DNA of 64,000 bases. Source: Mycolicibacterium sp. CH28. Lineage in GTDB: Bacteria > Actinomycetota > Actinomycetes > Mycobacteriales > Mycobacteriaceae. The position numbers and the translations under genes are program-made. The notes beneath the pieces are model-generated. The model saw only the letters and a list, made by a program, of their open reading frames with translations. It was not told the origin of the DNA and searched no databases. Below are positions 19,426 to 28,236 of the stretch, piece by piece. How positions within the stretch are numbered: position 1 is the first letter of the stretch; every line of letters starts with the position of its first letter. The DNA lies in the NCBI RefSeq assembly GCF_004745805.1, contig NZ_SRLQ01000001.1, positions 622,498 to 686,497 of the forward strand, written 5' to 3'.

Positions 19426-19824
19426 TCACGCCGGTGGTGCGAAGAATTCGAGCGTGATGCCGTCCGGGTCGCGGAAGCTCAACCCGGAACCGTAATGCGC
19501 GTCGACGATGCCGCCGTGCTCGACGCCCAGCTCGTCGAGCCGGGTCTGCCACTGCTCGAGTGCGGCGCGGTCGGCACATCCGAACCCGATGTGGTCCAAC
19601 CCGACGTTGTGCTCGCTGAACGGCTGATCGGCGGGGGCGGTGGTGTGTTGATGCAAGCCGAGCAGGGTCCCGTTGTCGAGCAGGAACACGCTGTGGTGGA
19701 ACCCGGCGTCAGTGTCCTCGTCGAGAACTGGATCGGAACCGAGCAACCCGCGGTACCACGGGACGCTGACCGAAAGGTCACGCACCGTGACGGCGACGTG
19801 AGCAAGGGGTGGGAATGCTGCCAT
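19426..19824 (-). CDS. VOC-superfamily (glyoxalase-fold) protein
   Basis: A 132-residue protein with two beta-alpha-beta-beta-beta units. Likely metal ligands are His in LAHVAVTV, His in GLDHIGFG and Glu in ITLEFF, as in glyoxalase I and extradiol dioxygenase relatives. AGGGAG precedes the ATG at 19824. It is 15 nt from, and convergent with, the DUF4185 gene. It stands alone as a transcription unit. The substrate is not predictable. Confidence 0.87.
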   Translation of the reverse strand: MAAFPPLAHVAVTVRDLSVSVPWYRGLLGSDPVLDEDTDAGFHHSVFLLDNGTLLGLHQHTTAPADQPFSEHNVGLDHIGFGCADRAALEQWQTRLDELGVEHGGIVDAHYGSGLSFRDPDGITLEFFAPPA

Positions 19825-20036
19825 CGATGACTCCCTTGTCGGCGCGCTGCGGTGGTTGTCGTACGGACGAAGTCCGGCCGCCGCGACGCTGCGATTTGTA
19901 GGCGTGTCCCCCGGCTGGGGGACACCCTCATCATCCGCGCAAAGGCCCGGTTGGCGGACTGAATTGCCGCGCGAGCGGCGCAATGATCGTTCCCATCGGA
20001 CCCGCCAGCGGTCCCGAAGACTCGAGGAGACTTGCG

Positions 20037-20345
20037 ATGAACCGGATCTCTATCGCCGCTGCGATCGGCGGAGTACTGGCGGCGGTCACGCTGGGGTTCG
20101 CCGGCCCTGCCTCGGCGCACACGGGGACTGCCGGCACCGGGCCAGCGCACGTCGGTGCCGAGTTGCCCATTGCTCCGGTGGGCGGATCGCAGACGGGTCG
20201 TATAGGTCTCGAATTGCCGATCGCGCCGGTCGGCGCGGCCGGGTCCGGTCGGGTGGCGATGACCCCGCTCAACGCGTCCGATCCCGGCTCCTACCATTCC
20301 GTGATGCAGAGCGGCGCCGAGTTGCCCATCGCTCCGGTCGGATAG
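20037..20345 (+). CDS. Small secreted protein with three ELPIAPVG repeats
   Basis: A 102-residue preprotein with AGGAG upstream of ATG 20037. The signal peptide (MNRISIAAAIGGVLAAVTLG, cleaved near PASAH) leaves about 73 residues. The octapeptide ELPIAPVG occurs three times (codons at 20160-20183, 20211-20234 and 20319-20342), the last one forming the exact C-terminus. Each is preceded by a Gly-rich spacer (VGA, IGL, SGA). No Cys. I know of no described family with this repeat; an extracellular or cell-envelope role is inferred from the signal peptide only. Confidence 0.8.
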   Translation: MNRISIAAAIGGVLAAVTLGFAGPASAHTGTAGTGPAHVGAELPIAPVGGSQTGRIGLELPIAPVGAAGSGRVAMTPLNASDPGSYHSVMQSGAELPIAPVG

Positions 20346-20378
20346 TCACGCCGACCGCCCGAACAGCATCAGGTGGGG

Positions 20379-22091
20379 TCAGCAGCAGGTATGACGCGGT
20401 TCGTCGGCCAGGTGCGCGTGGCGGCTGGGATCGGCCCCGCCGACCGAGCCGGCGAACGCGTCCAGGTCGATGCGATCACCGCTCAGCCACGTCCCGCTGA
20501 CCTGAGCCTTCTTGGCCAGCACCGCGGGGTCGACCGCGTACGGGTCGGCGGTCAGTTCGGTGAAATCGGCGAGCTTGCCCACCTCGATGGACCCGACGAG
20601 CTTGTCCCGGTGCAGCGTTCGGGCGGCGTCGATGGTGTGTGCCCGCAGCGCCTGGTCGAGGCTGATGGCTTGATCAGCGCCATGGACATTGCCGGCCCGG
20701 GTGCGCCGTGTCACCGCGGTCTGGATGTTGAGCACCGGGGTCGGCGGTGATACCGAACCGTCGTTGTGCAGCGACACCACCGCCCCGGAGGCCACCGCAT
20801 CGGCGAATGCCTGCCATCGGCTGCCGTGGTCGTGGTCGAAGATCTGGCCGTCCAGCAGCTCGCCCCAGTAGTAGTACTGGAACGGTGCCATCGAGATGTG
20901 CACGCCCAGCGACGCGGCCCGGTCGAACAGCGCCCGGGTGCCCGCGCCCAGATGCTCCAGGCGCCACCGATGGTCGGTGCCGATCAGGTTGTGCCGGTGC
21001 AGCGCCGCCTCGTAGGCATCCAGGGCGAGCCTGATGGCCAGATCGCCGTTGGCGTGGAAAGCCATCTGCCAGCCGGTCGGGGCGGCGATGTCGAGGATCG
21101 CGTCGAGCTGCTCCCGGTTGTAGTTCATCGATTGCGGCCCACCGGCCACCGCCGGGTCGATGCCGGCGGTGCGGGTGGCCTCGGTGCTCAGGTACGGAAA
21201 CGAGATCGCGATGTTGCCGATCCACGGCGAGCCGTCCGTCCACAGCTTGACGCCCTGCTTGACCAGTAATGTCTCTGCAGCGCTGAAGGTTTCGGCGTCA
21301 TTGAAGGTCGCGGTGGTCGACATCTCCCACATGCTGATCCGCAGCGGGCACGACGGTGCGGCGGCCAGCGCCTCGTAGGCCGCCTTGAGCTTCGGGTCGT
21401 AGGTCATGTCGGAAGTCGAGGTATAACCGCCCCTGGCCATCCACGCGTAGTACTCCGCGGCGCTGACGAGCGGGTTGCCCAGCTCGGCCAGGATTGGCCC
21501 GGCCACCAGCACCACCACCGGGGTCTCGAACCCCTGCCCGTCCAGCGAGCCGTCGGCATTGCGCCCGAAGTGGCCGCCGACCGGTTCGGCTGGGGGATGG
21601 ACGTCCCAGCCGTAGCGCTTCATCACTGCGGTGTTGAAATACACGCCGTGGCCTGAGTTGTCGGTGACCACCGCGACCCGGTTGCCGAAGATACGGTCCA
21701 GCTCAGCGACTTTGGGGGAGGGCCGCTGGTGCAGCAGCGCGTCGAAACCGGCGAACAGCAGTGGGGTGCCAGGGTCGGTGCCGGCGATGGCGTCGGTGAA
21801 GACCGCCTCCACATCCGACCACGTTGGGGCGTCCCAGGGCGCGATCGATCGGGCCGGCAGCTGGGTGGCCACGCCGCTCATCACCGGATGGCTATGCGGC
21901 TCAACGAATCCCGGCAGAAGTGCGGCAGCGCCGGTGTCTATCACCTCGGCGTCGGGATGGCTCGCCCGGCATTCTTCCACCGATCCGACCGCGGCGATCC
22001 GGCCGCCCGAGACCACCACAGCCTCGGCTCGAGGCTGCGCGGGATCCATGGTGATGACGGTCCCGGCCGTCAGGATCTGCTGGTTGGACAT
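20379..22091 (-). CDS. Amidohydrolase, YtcJ/Amidohydro_3 type
   Basis: A 570-residue metal-dependent hydrolase. The N-terminal beta-sandwich (AGTVITMDP) is followed by the metal site GFVEPHSHPV (here ExHxH, where the YtcJ group often has DxHxH). Further His and Asp ligands are in FHANGD and SLHNDGSVSP. A C-terminal sandwich ends in GKLADFTELTADPY. The very end (HAHLADEPRHTCC) carries a CC pair of unknown meaning. AGGGGGA precedes the ATG at 22091. It is divergent from cobD. The family acts on amide or imide bonds of small molecules; the substrate is unknown. Confidence 0.87.
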   Translation of the reverse strand: MSNQQILTAGTVITMDPAQPRAEAVVVSGGRIAAVGSVEECRASHPDAEVIDTGAAALLPGFVEPHSHPVMSGVATQLPARSIAPWDAPTWSDVEAVFTDAIAGTDPGTPLLFAGFDALLHQRPSPKVAELDRIFGNRVAVVTDNSGHGVYFNTAVMKRYGWDVHPPAEPVGGHFGRNADGSLDGQGFETPVVVLVAGPILAELGNPLVSAAEYYAWMARGGYTSTSDMTYDPKLKAAYEALAAAPSCPLRISMWEMSTTATFNDAETFSAAETLLVKQGVKLWTDGSPWIGNIAISFPYLSTEATRTAGIDPAVAGGPQSMNYNREQLDAILDIAAPTGWQMAFHANGDLAIRLALDAYEAALHRHNLIGTDHRWRLEHLGAGTRALFDRAASLGVHISMAPFQYYYWGELLDGQIFDHDHGSRWQAFADAVASGAVVSLHNDGSVSPPTPVLNIQTAVTRRTRAGNVHGADQAISLDQALRAHTIDAARTLHRDKLVGSIEVGKLADFTELTADPYAVDPAVLAKKAQVSGTWLSGDRIDLDAFAGSVGGADPSRHAHLADEPRHTCC

Positions 22092-22259
22092 GGTCCCCCT
22101 TGAGTTGTCGTGGCGTCAGACGTTCGGCCGGCTGCATGACGACGTTGGCCGCGGGAGACAACACCGCGGCCGGGTTGAGCCAGGTCGGCAAACCTGTCTC
22201 GGGTATCCCATCATCCCGGCCCCACCGGGGCAGTACACCACGTGTGAGAGAGTGCCGGG

Positions 22260-23222
22260 GTGTTTGCGCGCAGACGATGGCGGGCTGTGGGGATCCTCAC
22301 GGCAGCGCTGGCCGACGTGATCCTGGCCGATCCGGCACGCGGCCATCCCGTTGCGGGGTTCGGTTGGTGCGCAGCCGCACTCGAAAAGCTCACCTACCGC
22401 GACAGCAGGACGGCCGGCGCGTTGCACACCGGCGTGCTGTTGGCGGGGCTGGCCGCCACCGGGGCGCTGGCCCAGCGGCGGGCCCGCGGACCCGCGCTGG
22501 CGGCTGTCACCGGCGCTGCGACCTGGGTAGCGCTCGGCGGGACCTCGCTGGGCCGCACCGGCAACGCGGTGGCCGACCTGCTGGCCGACGACGACATCCA
22601 GGGCGCGCGGGGGTTGCTGCCGTCGCTGTGCGGACGTGACCCGTCGGTGCTCGACTCCGACGGTCTGGCCCGCGCTGCCTTGGAATCGGTGGCCGAGAAC
22701 ACCTCCGACGCCCACGTCGCGCCGCTGCTGTGGGCGGCGGCCGGGGGAGTGCCCGGCGTGTTGGTCTATCGCGGTGTCAACACCCTGGACGCGATGATCG
22801 GGCACCGGTCACCTCGATACGCCCGGTTCGGTTGGGCTGCAGCGCGTTTGGATGACGCTGCGAACTACGCCGCGGCGCGGGTGGCCGGCGCGCTGGTGGT
22901 GGTGTGTGCGCCGCTGGTCGGCGGTTCACCCGGCGGGGCGCTGCGGGCCTGGCGTCGTGACGCGGCGCGCCACCCCAGCCCGAACGCCGGCGTGGTGGAG
23001 GCGAGTTTCGCCGGAGCGCTGGGGGTGCGGCTCGGCGGCCCGACGCAGTACCGCCACCAGCTCGAAATCAGGCCGACCCTGGGCGACGGCCGGGTTCCCG
23101 GTGTCGAGGATCTGCGCCGTTCGGTGCGGCTGTCGCTGGTGGTGCAGGCTGCCGCGGCCGGTGTCGCGGTGGTTTTCAGTGCCGCCGGCCATAGCGGTCG
23201 GCGAGCTTGTCCTCGACGGTGA
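22260..23222 (+). CDS. cobD: Adenosylcobinamide-phosphate synthase CobD/CbiB
   Basis: A 320-residue integral membrane protein that attaches the aminopropanol arm to cobyric acid in cobalamin synthesis. Conserved blocks are DVILADPARGHPVAGFG, LESVAENTSDAHVAPLLWA, YRGVNTLDAMIGHRSPRY and RDAARHPSPNAGVVEASFAG. It is orthologous by sequence and position to Rv2236c. GTG start. No cobalamin riboswitch was recognised in the 168-nt upstream region shared with the divergent amidohydrolase. Its last 47 nt overlap the 3' end of the SURF1 gene on the other strand. Confidence 0.93.
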   Translation: MFARRRWRAVGILTAALADVILADPARGHPVAGFGWCAAALEKLTYRDSRTAGALHTGVLLAGLAATGALAQRRARGPALAAVTGAATWVALGGTSLGRTGNAVADLLADDDIQGARGLLPSLCGRDPSVLDSDGLARAALESVAENTSDAHVAPLLWAAAGGVPGVLVYRGVNTLDAMIGHRSPRYARFGWAAARLDDAANYAAARVAGALVVVCAPLVGGSPGGALRAWRRDAARHPSPNAGVVEASFAGALGVRLGGPTQYRHQLEIRPTLGDGRVPGVEDLRRSVRLSLVVQAAAAGVAVVFSAAGHSGRRACPRR

Positions 23223-24003
23223 CCGGGCCCGCCGGCTTCGCGGCCGCGGTCGTGGCGGCGGCAGCCTCCCGGCGGCGAGCCTGAATCTCGGAGTAGGCGA
23301 AATAGCCCAGTCCGATCGGGGCGACGATGCCGAACGCGATCCATTGGATCCCGTAGGACAGGAACGGGCCTGGATCGAGATGTGGCAGTTCGGCGACGCC
23401 GAGCACCCCCGGCTGATTCTCGACCAGCTGCAGGTAGGACCCCGCCAGCGGCACCCCGGTGGTCCGGGTGACCAGTGCGGTGTCGACGGCGTAGACCTGG
23501 GTCAGGCCGTCCTCCCGGAACGGCGGCTTGTCGGGAGGCGCGCTCTCGGAGTCGCGTAGCCGCGCGGTGATGGTCACTGTGCCCGTGGGGACCGGGGCGA
23601 TCTCGGGCACCTTGGACGCCTGCACCGGGCGCACATAGCCCCGGTCGACCAGGACGGTCGGTCCACCGTCGACCGCAAACGGCACCAGCACCTCGAAGGC
23701 CGGCTCGCCGCCGACCACCCGCAGTCGGGCCAGCACCTGGGCCGGCGCAACGTAGTGCCCAGTCGCCGTCACCTGCCGCCACTGTTCGTTCGGCGCAGAC
23801 GAATTCTGGTGTGGCAGAAAGGTTGTCACCGGCACCGGAGCCGCCGTCAGCGACGCCTCGATCTGGTTGTTCTCCCGCGTCGTCTTGGTGTTCTTGCCCA
23901 GCTGCCACGGCGCCAGCACGGTGAAGCACAGGTAGGCGAACGCCACCACAACCAGGGCCAGCGCCAGCCAGCCCGGCCGCAGCAAGAACGTCCAGCGCTT
24001 CAT
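23176..24003 (-). CDS. SURF1 family cytochrome oxidase assembly protein
   Basis: 275 residues, with transmembrane helices near the N-terminus (FLLRPGWLALALVVVAFAYL) and near residue 230, bracketing an extracytoplasmic domain. The layout and the GIQWIAFGIVAPIGLGYF second helix match SURF1/Shy1, which helps assemble haem-copper cytochrome c oxidase. It is orthologous by position to Rv2235. The ATG shares one base with the ptpA stop (TGATG), so the gene is coupled to ptpA and probably belongs to the ptkA-ptpA operon. Confidence 0.88.
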   Translation of the reverse strand: MKRWTFLLRPGWLALALVVVAFAYLCFTVLAPWQLGKNTKTTRENNQIEASLTAAPVPVTTFLPHQNSSAPNEQWRQVTATGHYVAPAQVLARLRVVGGEPAFEVLVPFAVDGGPTVLVDRGYVRPVQASKVPEIAPVPTGTVTITARLRDSESAPPDKPPFREDGLTQVYAVDTALVTRTTGVPLAGSYLQLVENQPGVLGVAELPHLDPGPFLSYGIQWIAFGIVAPIGLGYFAYSEIQARRREAAAATTAAAKPAGPVTVEDKLADRYGRRH

Positions 24004-24497
24004 CAGCCGGCCAGCCCCTCTCCGGCCAGCCGGTCGTCGACCCAGGCGTGCAGGCCGGGCAGGGCCGCCTCGATCACGGTGAAGGTCTCTTCGAAGTCCG
24101 CATGGCCGCCGTAGTAGGGGTCCTCGACATCCTGCGCATGGGCCCCGGATCGGGGATCGAACGAACGCAGCAGCCGCACCCGATCCGGCTCCACGCCCAG
24201 ATGGGTCAGCATCCGCAGATGATTGCGGCCCAGCGCGACCACCAGATCGGCTGCCAGGTGGTCGTCGCCGACCTGCGCTGCGCAGTGGTCGGTCGGGTAG
24301 CCGTGCTGGCGCAAGACGGTGTTGGCCCGCTCGTCGGCGCCGTCCCCGACATGCCAGTGACCGGTCCCGGCGCTGCTCACCCGCACCAGGTTGGCCAGGC
24401 CGCGCTGATCGATCTGGTGGGCGAACATTTTCTCGGCCATCGGCGACCGGCAGATGTTGCCCGAACAGACGAACGTCACGTGAAGGAGGTCAGACAC
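24003..24497 (-). CDS. ptpA: Low-molecular-weight protein-tyrosine phosphatase PtpA
   Basis: A 164-residue phosphatase from its own GTG at 24497. The P-loop CSGNICRSP gives the CX5R catalytic motif near the N-terminus, and DVEDPYYGG carries the general-acid Asp. In M. tuberculosis PtpA is secreted into macrophages and is a partner of the kinase PtkA; in an environmental mycobacterium the role may differ. In this sequence the frame is open upstream, so PtkA reads straight into PtpA (see the ptkA entry). The normal start is retained and overlaps the ancestral ptkA stop. Confidence 0.92.
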   Translation of the reverse strand: MSDLLHVTFVCSGNICRSPMAEKMFAHQIDQRGLANLVRVSSAGTGHWHVGDGADERANTVLRQHGYPTDHCAAQVGDDHLAADLVVALGRNHLRMLTHLGVEPDRVRLLRSFDPRSGAHAQDVEDPYYGGHADFEETFTVIEAALPGLHAWVDDRLAGEGLAG

Positions 24498-25160
24498 CGA
24501 GCACCTCACGCAGCGCGGGCACGGTCGAGACGTGGGCGGCAGCGGCGGCGGCCAACTCCGGTCCAGGAAGTCCGCCGCGCCGTAGCCCCAGCCGACCACC
24601 ACCGTGTCGATACCGTGTTCGGCCGCGCCCTCGACGTCGTGGGCGCGGTCGCCGATCATGATCAGCCGTTCGGGCAGGGGTTGCAGCTGTTCCAGTGCGT
24701 GGGCCAGCACATCGGCCTTGGCTGAGCGTGAACCGTCGACGCTGGCGCCGGCGATCACGTCGAAGTAGTCGGCCAGCCCGAAGTGCTCAAGGATGCGCCG
24801 GGCGGTGGGCTCGGCCTTGGAGGTGGCCACCGCCAGACGTATACCGGCCGCCCGCAGGTCGCCCAGCAGCTGGGGAATCCCGTCGAACGGGCTGTTCATC
24901 GCCCATCCGCGGCTGGTGTAGTCGGCGCGGTACGCCGCGATCGCGTCGTCGACGCGCTCGCCCAACCCCATGCCCAGCAGGGTCTGGTGCATCGGCGGGC
25001 CGACGATTCGGCCGGCCAGGTCACCGTCGGGAACTTCGGCGCCGACGACGCCCAGCGCATGCCGGAAACTGGCGACGATCCCTTCGGCGGAGTCGGTGAG
25101 AGTGCCGTCGAGGTCGAAGATCACCAACTGTGGTCGGGTGCCAGAGGCCGTGCGGGTCAC
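24490..25160 (-). CDS. ptkA: HAD-fold protein PtkA (tyrosine kinase), with apparent frameshift near its 3' end
   Basis: The HAD core is intact: VIFDLDGTLTDSAEG, AVATSKAEPTARRILEHFGL, IMIGDRAHDVEGAAEHGID and TVVVGWGYG. M. tuberculosis PtkA (Rv2232) is a HAD-fold protein-tyrosine kinase that acts with PtpA. After FLDR (around 24555-24570) the zero frame becomes proline-rich and runs in frame into ptpA. The neighbouring frame instead gives AHVSTVPALREVLGV and TGA at 24490-24492, matching the family C-terminus. From GTG 25160 to that TGA is 671 nt, one base short of a whole number of codons. A one-base loss, sequencing error or programmed shift are all possible. Confidence 0.8.
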
Positions 25161-25282
25161 GGGTCCATTGTCCCTGATCCCCGCTGGGAGCCGCCTGACG
25201 CCTCGGAATGACCCGGAACGCCTCTGAATGTCTATGCCCCGGTCGTGAGCACTACTGTGCTTGACGTGGCGGAGGTGCAGCA

Positions 25283-26392
25283 ATGAGCGTGAAACTCACC
25301 GAGGTGATCGCCGTGCTCGACGCCGCCTACCCGCCGGGCCTGGCGCACAGCTGGGACTCGGTCGGGTTGGTGTGCGGCGACCCCGACGACACCGTCGATG
25401 ACGTGACGGTGGCCGTCGACGCCACCGCCGACGTGGTGGCCACGGTGGGTCCACGTGGGCTGCTGGTGGCCCACCACCCCCTGTTGCTGCGCGGGGTGGA
25501 CACGGTGGCCGCCAGCACCCCCAAAGGTGCGCTGATCCACCGGCTGGTGCGCAACGGTTCGGCCTTGTTCACCGCTCACACCAACGCCGACTCGGCCACT
25601 CCCGGCGTGTCCGACGCCCTGGCCGAGGCGCTCGGGTTGACGGTGGAGGGCGTCCTCTCGCCGGCCACCGGTACCCCGGACACCGACAAGTGGGTGATTT
25701 TTGTGCCCACCGCCGACGCCGAGGCCGTGCGCTCGGCGGTGTTCGCCGCCGGGGCGGGCCACATCGGCGACTACTCGCAATGCAGCTGGAGCGTGCCTGG
25801 CACCGGCCAGTTCCTATCCGGCGAGTCGGTGGAGCGGGTGGCCGAGGACCGGGTCGAGGTGGTGGCCCCGGCAGGCCTTCGGGCCCGCGTGCTGGAGGCG
25901 GTCCGCGCCGCCCACCCCTACGAAGAACCGGCCTTCGACGTGCTGCCCTTGGCGCCGCTTCCCGCAGACATCGGGATCGGTCGCATCGGAACGCTGGCCC
26001 AACCGCTGCGCTTCGCCGATTTCGTCGCGCGGGTGAACGTGGCGCTGCCCCAGACGACTTGGGGGGTGCGCGCCTCCGGTGACCCGGATGCCTCGGTGTC
26101 GCGGGTGGCGGTGTGCGGTGGCGCGGGTGACTCGCTGCTGGCGACCGCGGCCGGGGCCGGCGTCGACGCCTATGTCACCGCTGACCTGCGCCACCATCCC
26201 GCCGACGAGCACCGGCGCGCCAGCGGTGTCGCGCTTGTCGATGTCGCCCACTGGGCCAGCGAGTATCCCTGGTGCGCCCAGGCCGCGGCGCTACTGACCG
26301 ACCACTTCGGTGCGGCGCTGCCGGTCACAGTCTGCGGCCTGCGCACCGACCCCTGGAACATCGAGCTCCAAACTGCGAAAGGCACCTCGTGA
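25283..26392 (+). CDS. Nif3-like dinuclear metal centre protein
   Basis: 369 residues with the two-part Nif3/YbgI fold split by a PII-like insert (about residues 125-230). Likely metal ligands are in [20 protein letters not shown] and the C-terminal [11 protein letters not shown]. It is often annotated GTP cyclohydrolase I type 2, but the activity is not settled. It is orthologous to Rv2230c by position. GGAGG precedes ATG 25283. Its stop overlaps the next GTG (GTGA). It is divergent from ptkA with about 120 nt between starts. Confidence 0.88.
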   Translation: MSVKLTEVIAVLDAAYPPGLAHSWDSVGLVCGDPDDTVDDVTVAVDATADVVATVGPRGLLVAHHPLLLRGVDTVAASTPKGALIHRLVRNGSALFTAHTNADSATPGVSDALAEALGLTVEGVLSPATGTPDTDKWVIFVPTADAEAVRSAVFAAGAGHIGDYSQCSWSVPGTGQFLSGESVERVAEDRVEVVAPAGLRARVLEAVRAAHPYEEPAFDVLPLAPLPADIGIGRIGTLAQPLRFADFVARVNVALPQTTWGVRASGDPDASVSRVAVCGGAGDSLLATAAGAGVDAYVTADLRHHPADEHRRASGVALVDVAHWASEYPWCAQAAALLTDHFGAALPVTVCGLRTDPWNIELQTAKGTS

Positions 26393-27126
26393 AAGCTGAA
26401 CTGGCACAGCAACATCTGCTCTACGAGCTGGCCGAGCTTGACGCCGAGCTGGGCCGCATGAATCACCGCGCCACCAACCTGCCTGAGCAGCAGAGCTACG
26501 CACAGGTGCAGGCCGACCACCACGCGGCCAACGACCGGCTGGCCGCGCTGAATATCGCGCTGGAGGACATCGACGCGCAGGTGTCGCGGTTCGAATCCGA
26601 GATCGACGGCGTGCGCCAGCGTGAGGACCGTGACCGCAAGCTGCTGGACTCCGGCACCGTCAACCCCAAACAGCTCGAGGAACTCCAGCACGAGCTGCAG
26701 ACCCTCGAGCGCCGGCAGGCCAGCCTCGAGGATTCGCTCCTGGAGGTGATGGAACGCCGCGAGCAGCTGGCCACCGATCAGGCTGGGGAACTGGCGAAAA
26801 TCGATGGGCTGCAAAATGATCTGGCCGCCGCGCAGCAGGCGCGCGACGACGTGCTGGCCGAGATCGACCAGCTGCGCGGGCAGCGGATCTCCCGGCGTGA
26901 GGCCGTGGTGTCCGGCCTGCCTGCCGAACTGGTGGAACTCTACGAGCGTCAGCGGGCGACGGGCGGTGTCGGGGCCGGCCGGCTGCAGGGCCGTCGCTGC
27001 GGCGCCTGCCGAATCGAACTCGACCGGGGCGAGCTGGCCAGGATCTCGGCCGCGCCCGAGGACGAGGTGCTGCGCTGCCCCGAGTGCCGGGCGATCCTGT
27101 TGCGGGTCGGTGGATTCGGGCAGTGA
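26389..27126 (+). CDS. C4 zinc-ribbon coiled-coil protein (Rv2229c type)
   Basis: 245 residues. A long antiparallel coiled coil (about residues 1-190, with heptad-rich segments such as [20 protein letters not shown]) ends in a zinc ribbon with CGAC and CPEC pairs. Such proteins are conserved between Nif3 and RNase H genes in actinobacteria. The fold resembles nucleic-acid-associated zinc-ribbon coiled coils, but no function is established. GTG start and 4-nt overlaps with both neighbours show tight co-translation. Confidence 0.87.
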   Translation: MKAELAQQHLLYELAELDAELGRMNHRATNLPEQQSYAQVQADHHAANDRLAALNIALEDIDAQVSRFESEIDGVRQREDRDRKLLDSGTVNPKQLEELQHELQTLERRQASLEDSLLEVMERREQLATDQAGELAKIDGLQNDLAAAQQARDDVLAEIDQLRGQRISRREAVVSGLPAELVELYERQRATGGVGAGRLQGRRCGACRIELDRGELARISAAPEDEVLRCPECRAILLRVGGFGQ

Positions 27127-28232
27127 AGGTTCTCGTCGAGGCCGACGGTGGATCGCGCGGTAACCCCGGTCCGGCCGGCTACGGATGCGTCGTCTGGTCG
27201 GCTGACCACTCCACCGTTCTGGCCGAACATGGGAACGCGATCGGGATCACCACTAACAACGTCGCCGAATACCGGGGTCTGATCGCCGGGCTGGAGGAAG
27301 CTCGCCGGCTGGGCGCCGACGAGGTTGGTGTGTCGATGGATTCGAAGCTCGTCGTCGAGCAGATGGCCGGGCGCTGGAAGGTCAAGCATCCCGCGATGGC
27401 CGAGCTTCATCAGCAGGCCCGCGCGCTGGCGTCTACCTTCGGCTCGGTCACCTACCGATGGATTCCGCGCGAGCAGAACTCCTACGCCGACCGGCTGGCC
27501 AACGAGGCGATGGACGGTGCGATCCTGGGTGCCCCGGCCACGGTCGCGACCGCGACCGTCGTCGATCCGCCGCCCGGCGCGGTCGCCGTACCGCCCGCGG
27601 CCTGGACCGGCAACCAGGGCGAGCCGACCCGGCTGCTGTTGCTGCGCCACGGCCAGACCGAATTCTCCCGCCAGCGTCGTTACTCCGGGCGCGGCAACCC
27701 CGAACTCACCGAGACCGGACGAGCGCAGGCCGATGCCGCGGCGCGCTATCTGGCCCAACGGGGCGGGATCTCGGCGGTGGTCAGCTCGCCGCTGCAGCGC
27801 TCCTATGACACGGCGGAGGCGACGGCCAAGGCACTGGGTCTTGACGTGGCTGTCGACGAGGACCTCATCGAGACGGATTTCGGTGCCTGGGAGGGGCTGA
27901 CGTTCGCCGAAGCCAGCGAGCGGGACCCGGACCTGCACAGCAACTGGCTGCGTGACACCAGCCTGCGCCCCCCGGGCGGGGAGAGCTTCGACGACGTGCA
28001 GCACCGGGTGCAGCGGGCGCGCACCCGGATCATCGCCGAGCATCCGGGCGGCACCGTACTCGTGGTGTCGCATGTGACACCGATCAAGACGCTGCTGCGG
28101 CTGGCGCTGGACGCCGGCACCAGCATCCTGCACCGGCTGCACCTGGACCTGGCCTCGCTGAGCATCGCCGAGTTCTACCCCGACGGCGGCTCCTCGGTGC
28201 GGTTGGTCAACCAGACGTCCTATCTGGGCTGA
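27123..28232 (+). CDS. Bifunctional RNase H / acid phosphatase (CobC-like)
   Basis: A 369-residue fusion matching Rv2228c. The N-terminal type I RNase H domain (about 1-140) has Asp8 in EADGGSRGNPG, Glu in NNVAEYRGLI and Asp in VSMDSKLV. After a Pro/Ala-rich linker comes a histidine phosphatase domain (about 170-369) with RHGQTEF, the partner Arg/Glu in ETDFGAWEGL and His in VVSHVTPIK. In M. tuberculosis the protein has RNase H activity, and the C-terminal half has alpha-ribazole phosphatase activity for cobalamin. GTG start; third gene of this operon. Confidence 0.92.
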   Translation: MKVLVEADGGSRGNPGPAGYGCVVWSADHSTVLAEHGNAIGITTNNVAEYRGLIAGLEEARRLGADEVGVSMDSKLVVEQMAGRWKVKHPAMAELHQQARALASTFGSVTYRWIPREQNSYADRLANEAMDGAILGAPATVATATVVDPPPGAVAVPPAAWTGNQGEPTRLLLLRHGQTEFSRQRRYSGRGNPELTETGRAQADAAARYLAQRGGISAVVSSPLQRSYDTAEATAKALGLDVAVDEDLIETDFGAWEGLTFAEASERDPDLHSNWLRDTSLRPPGGESFDDVQHRVQRARTRIIAEHPGGTVLVVSHVTPIKTLLRLALDAGTSILHRLHLDLASLSIAEFYPDGGSSVRLVNQTSYLG

Positions 28233-28236
28233 GCCG

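Noticed and set aside
22092..22259. Cobalamin riboswitch before cobD
   Set aside because: The gap is short and no B12-box-like sequence was recognised.
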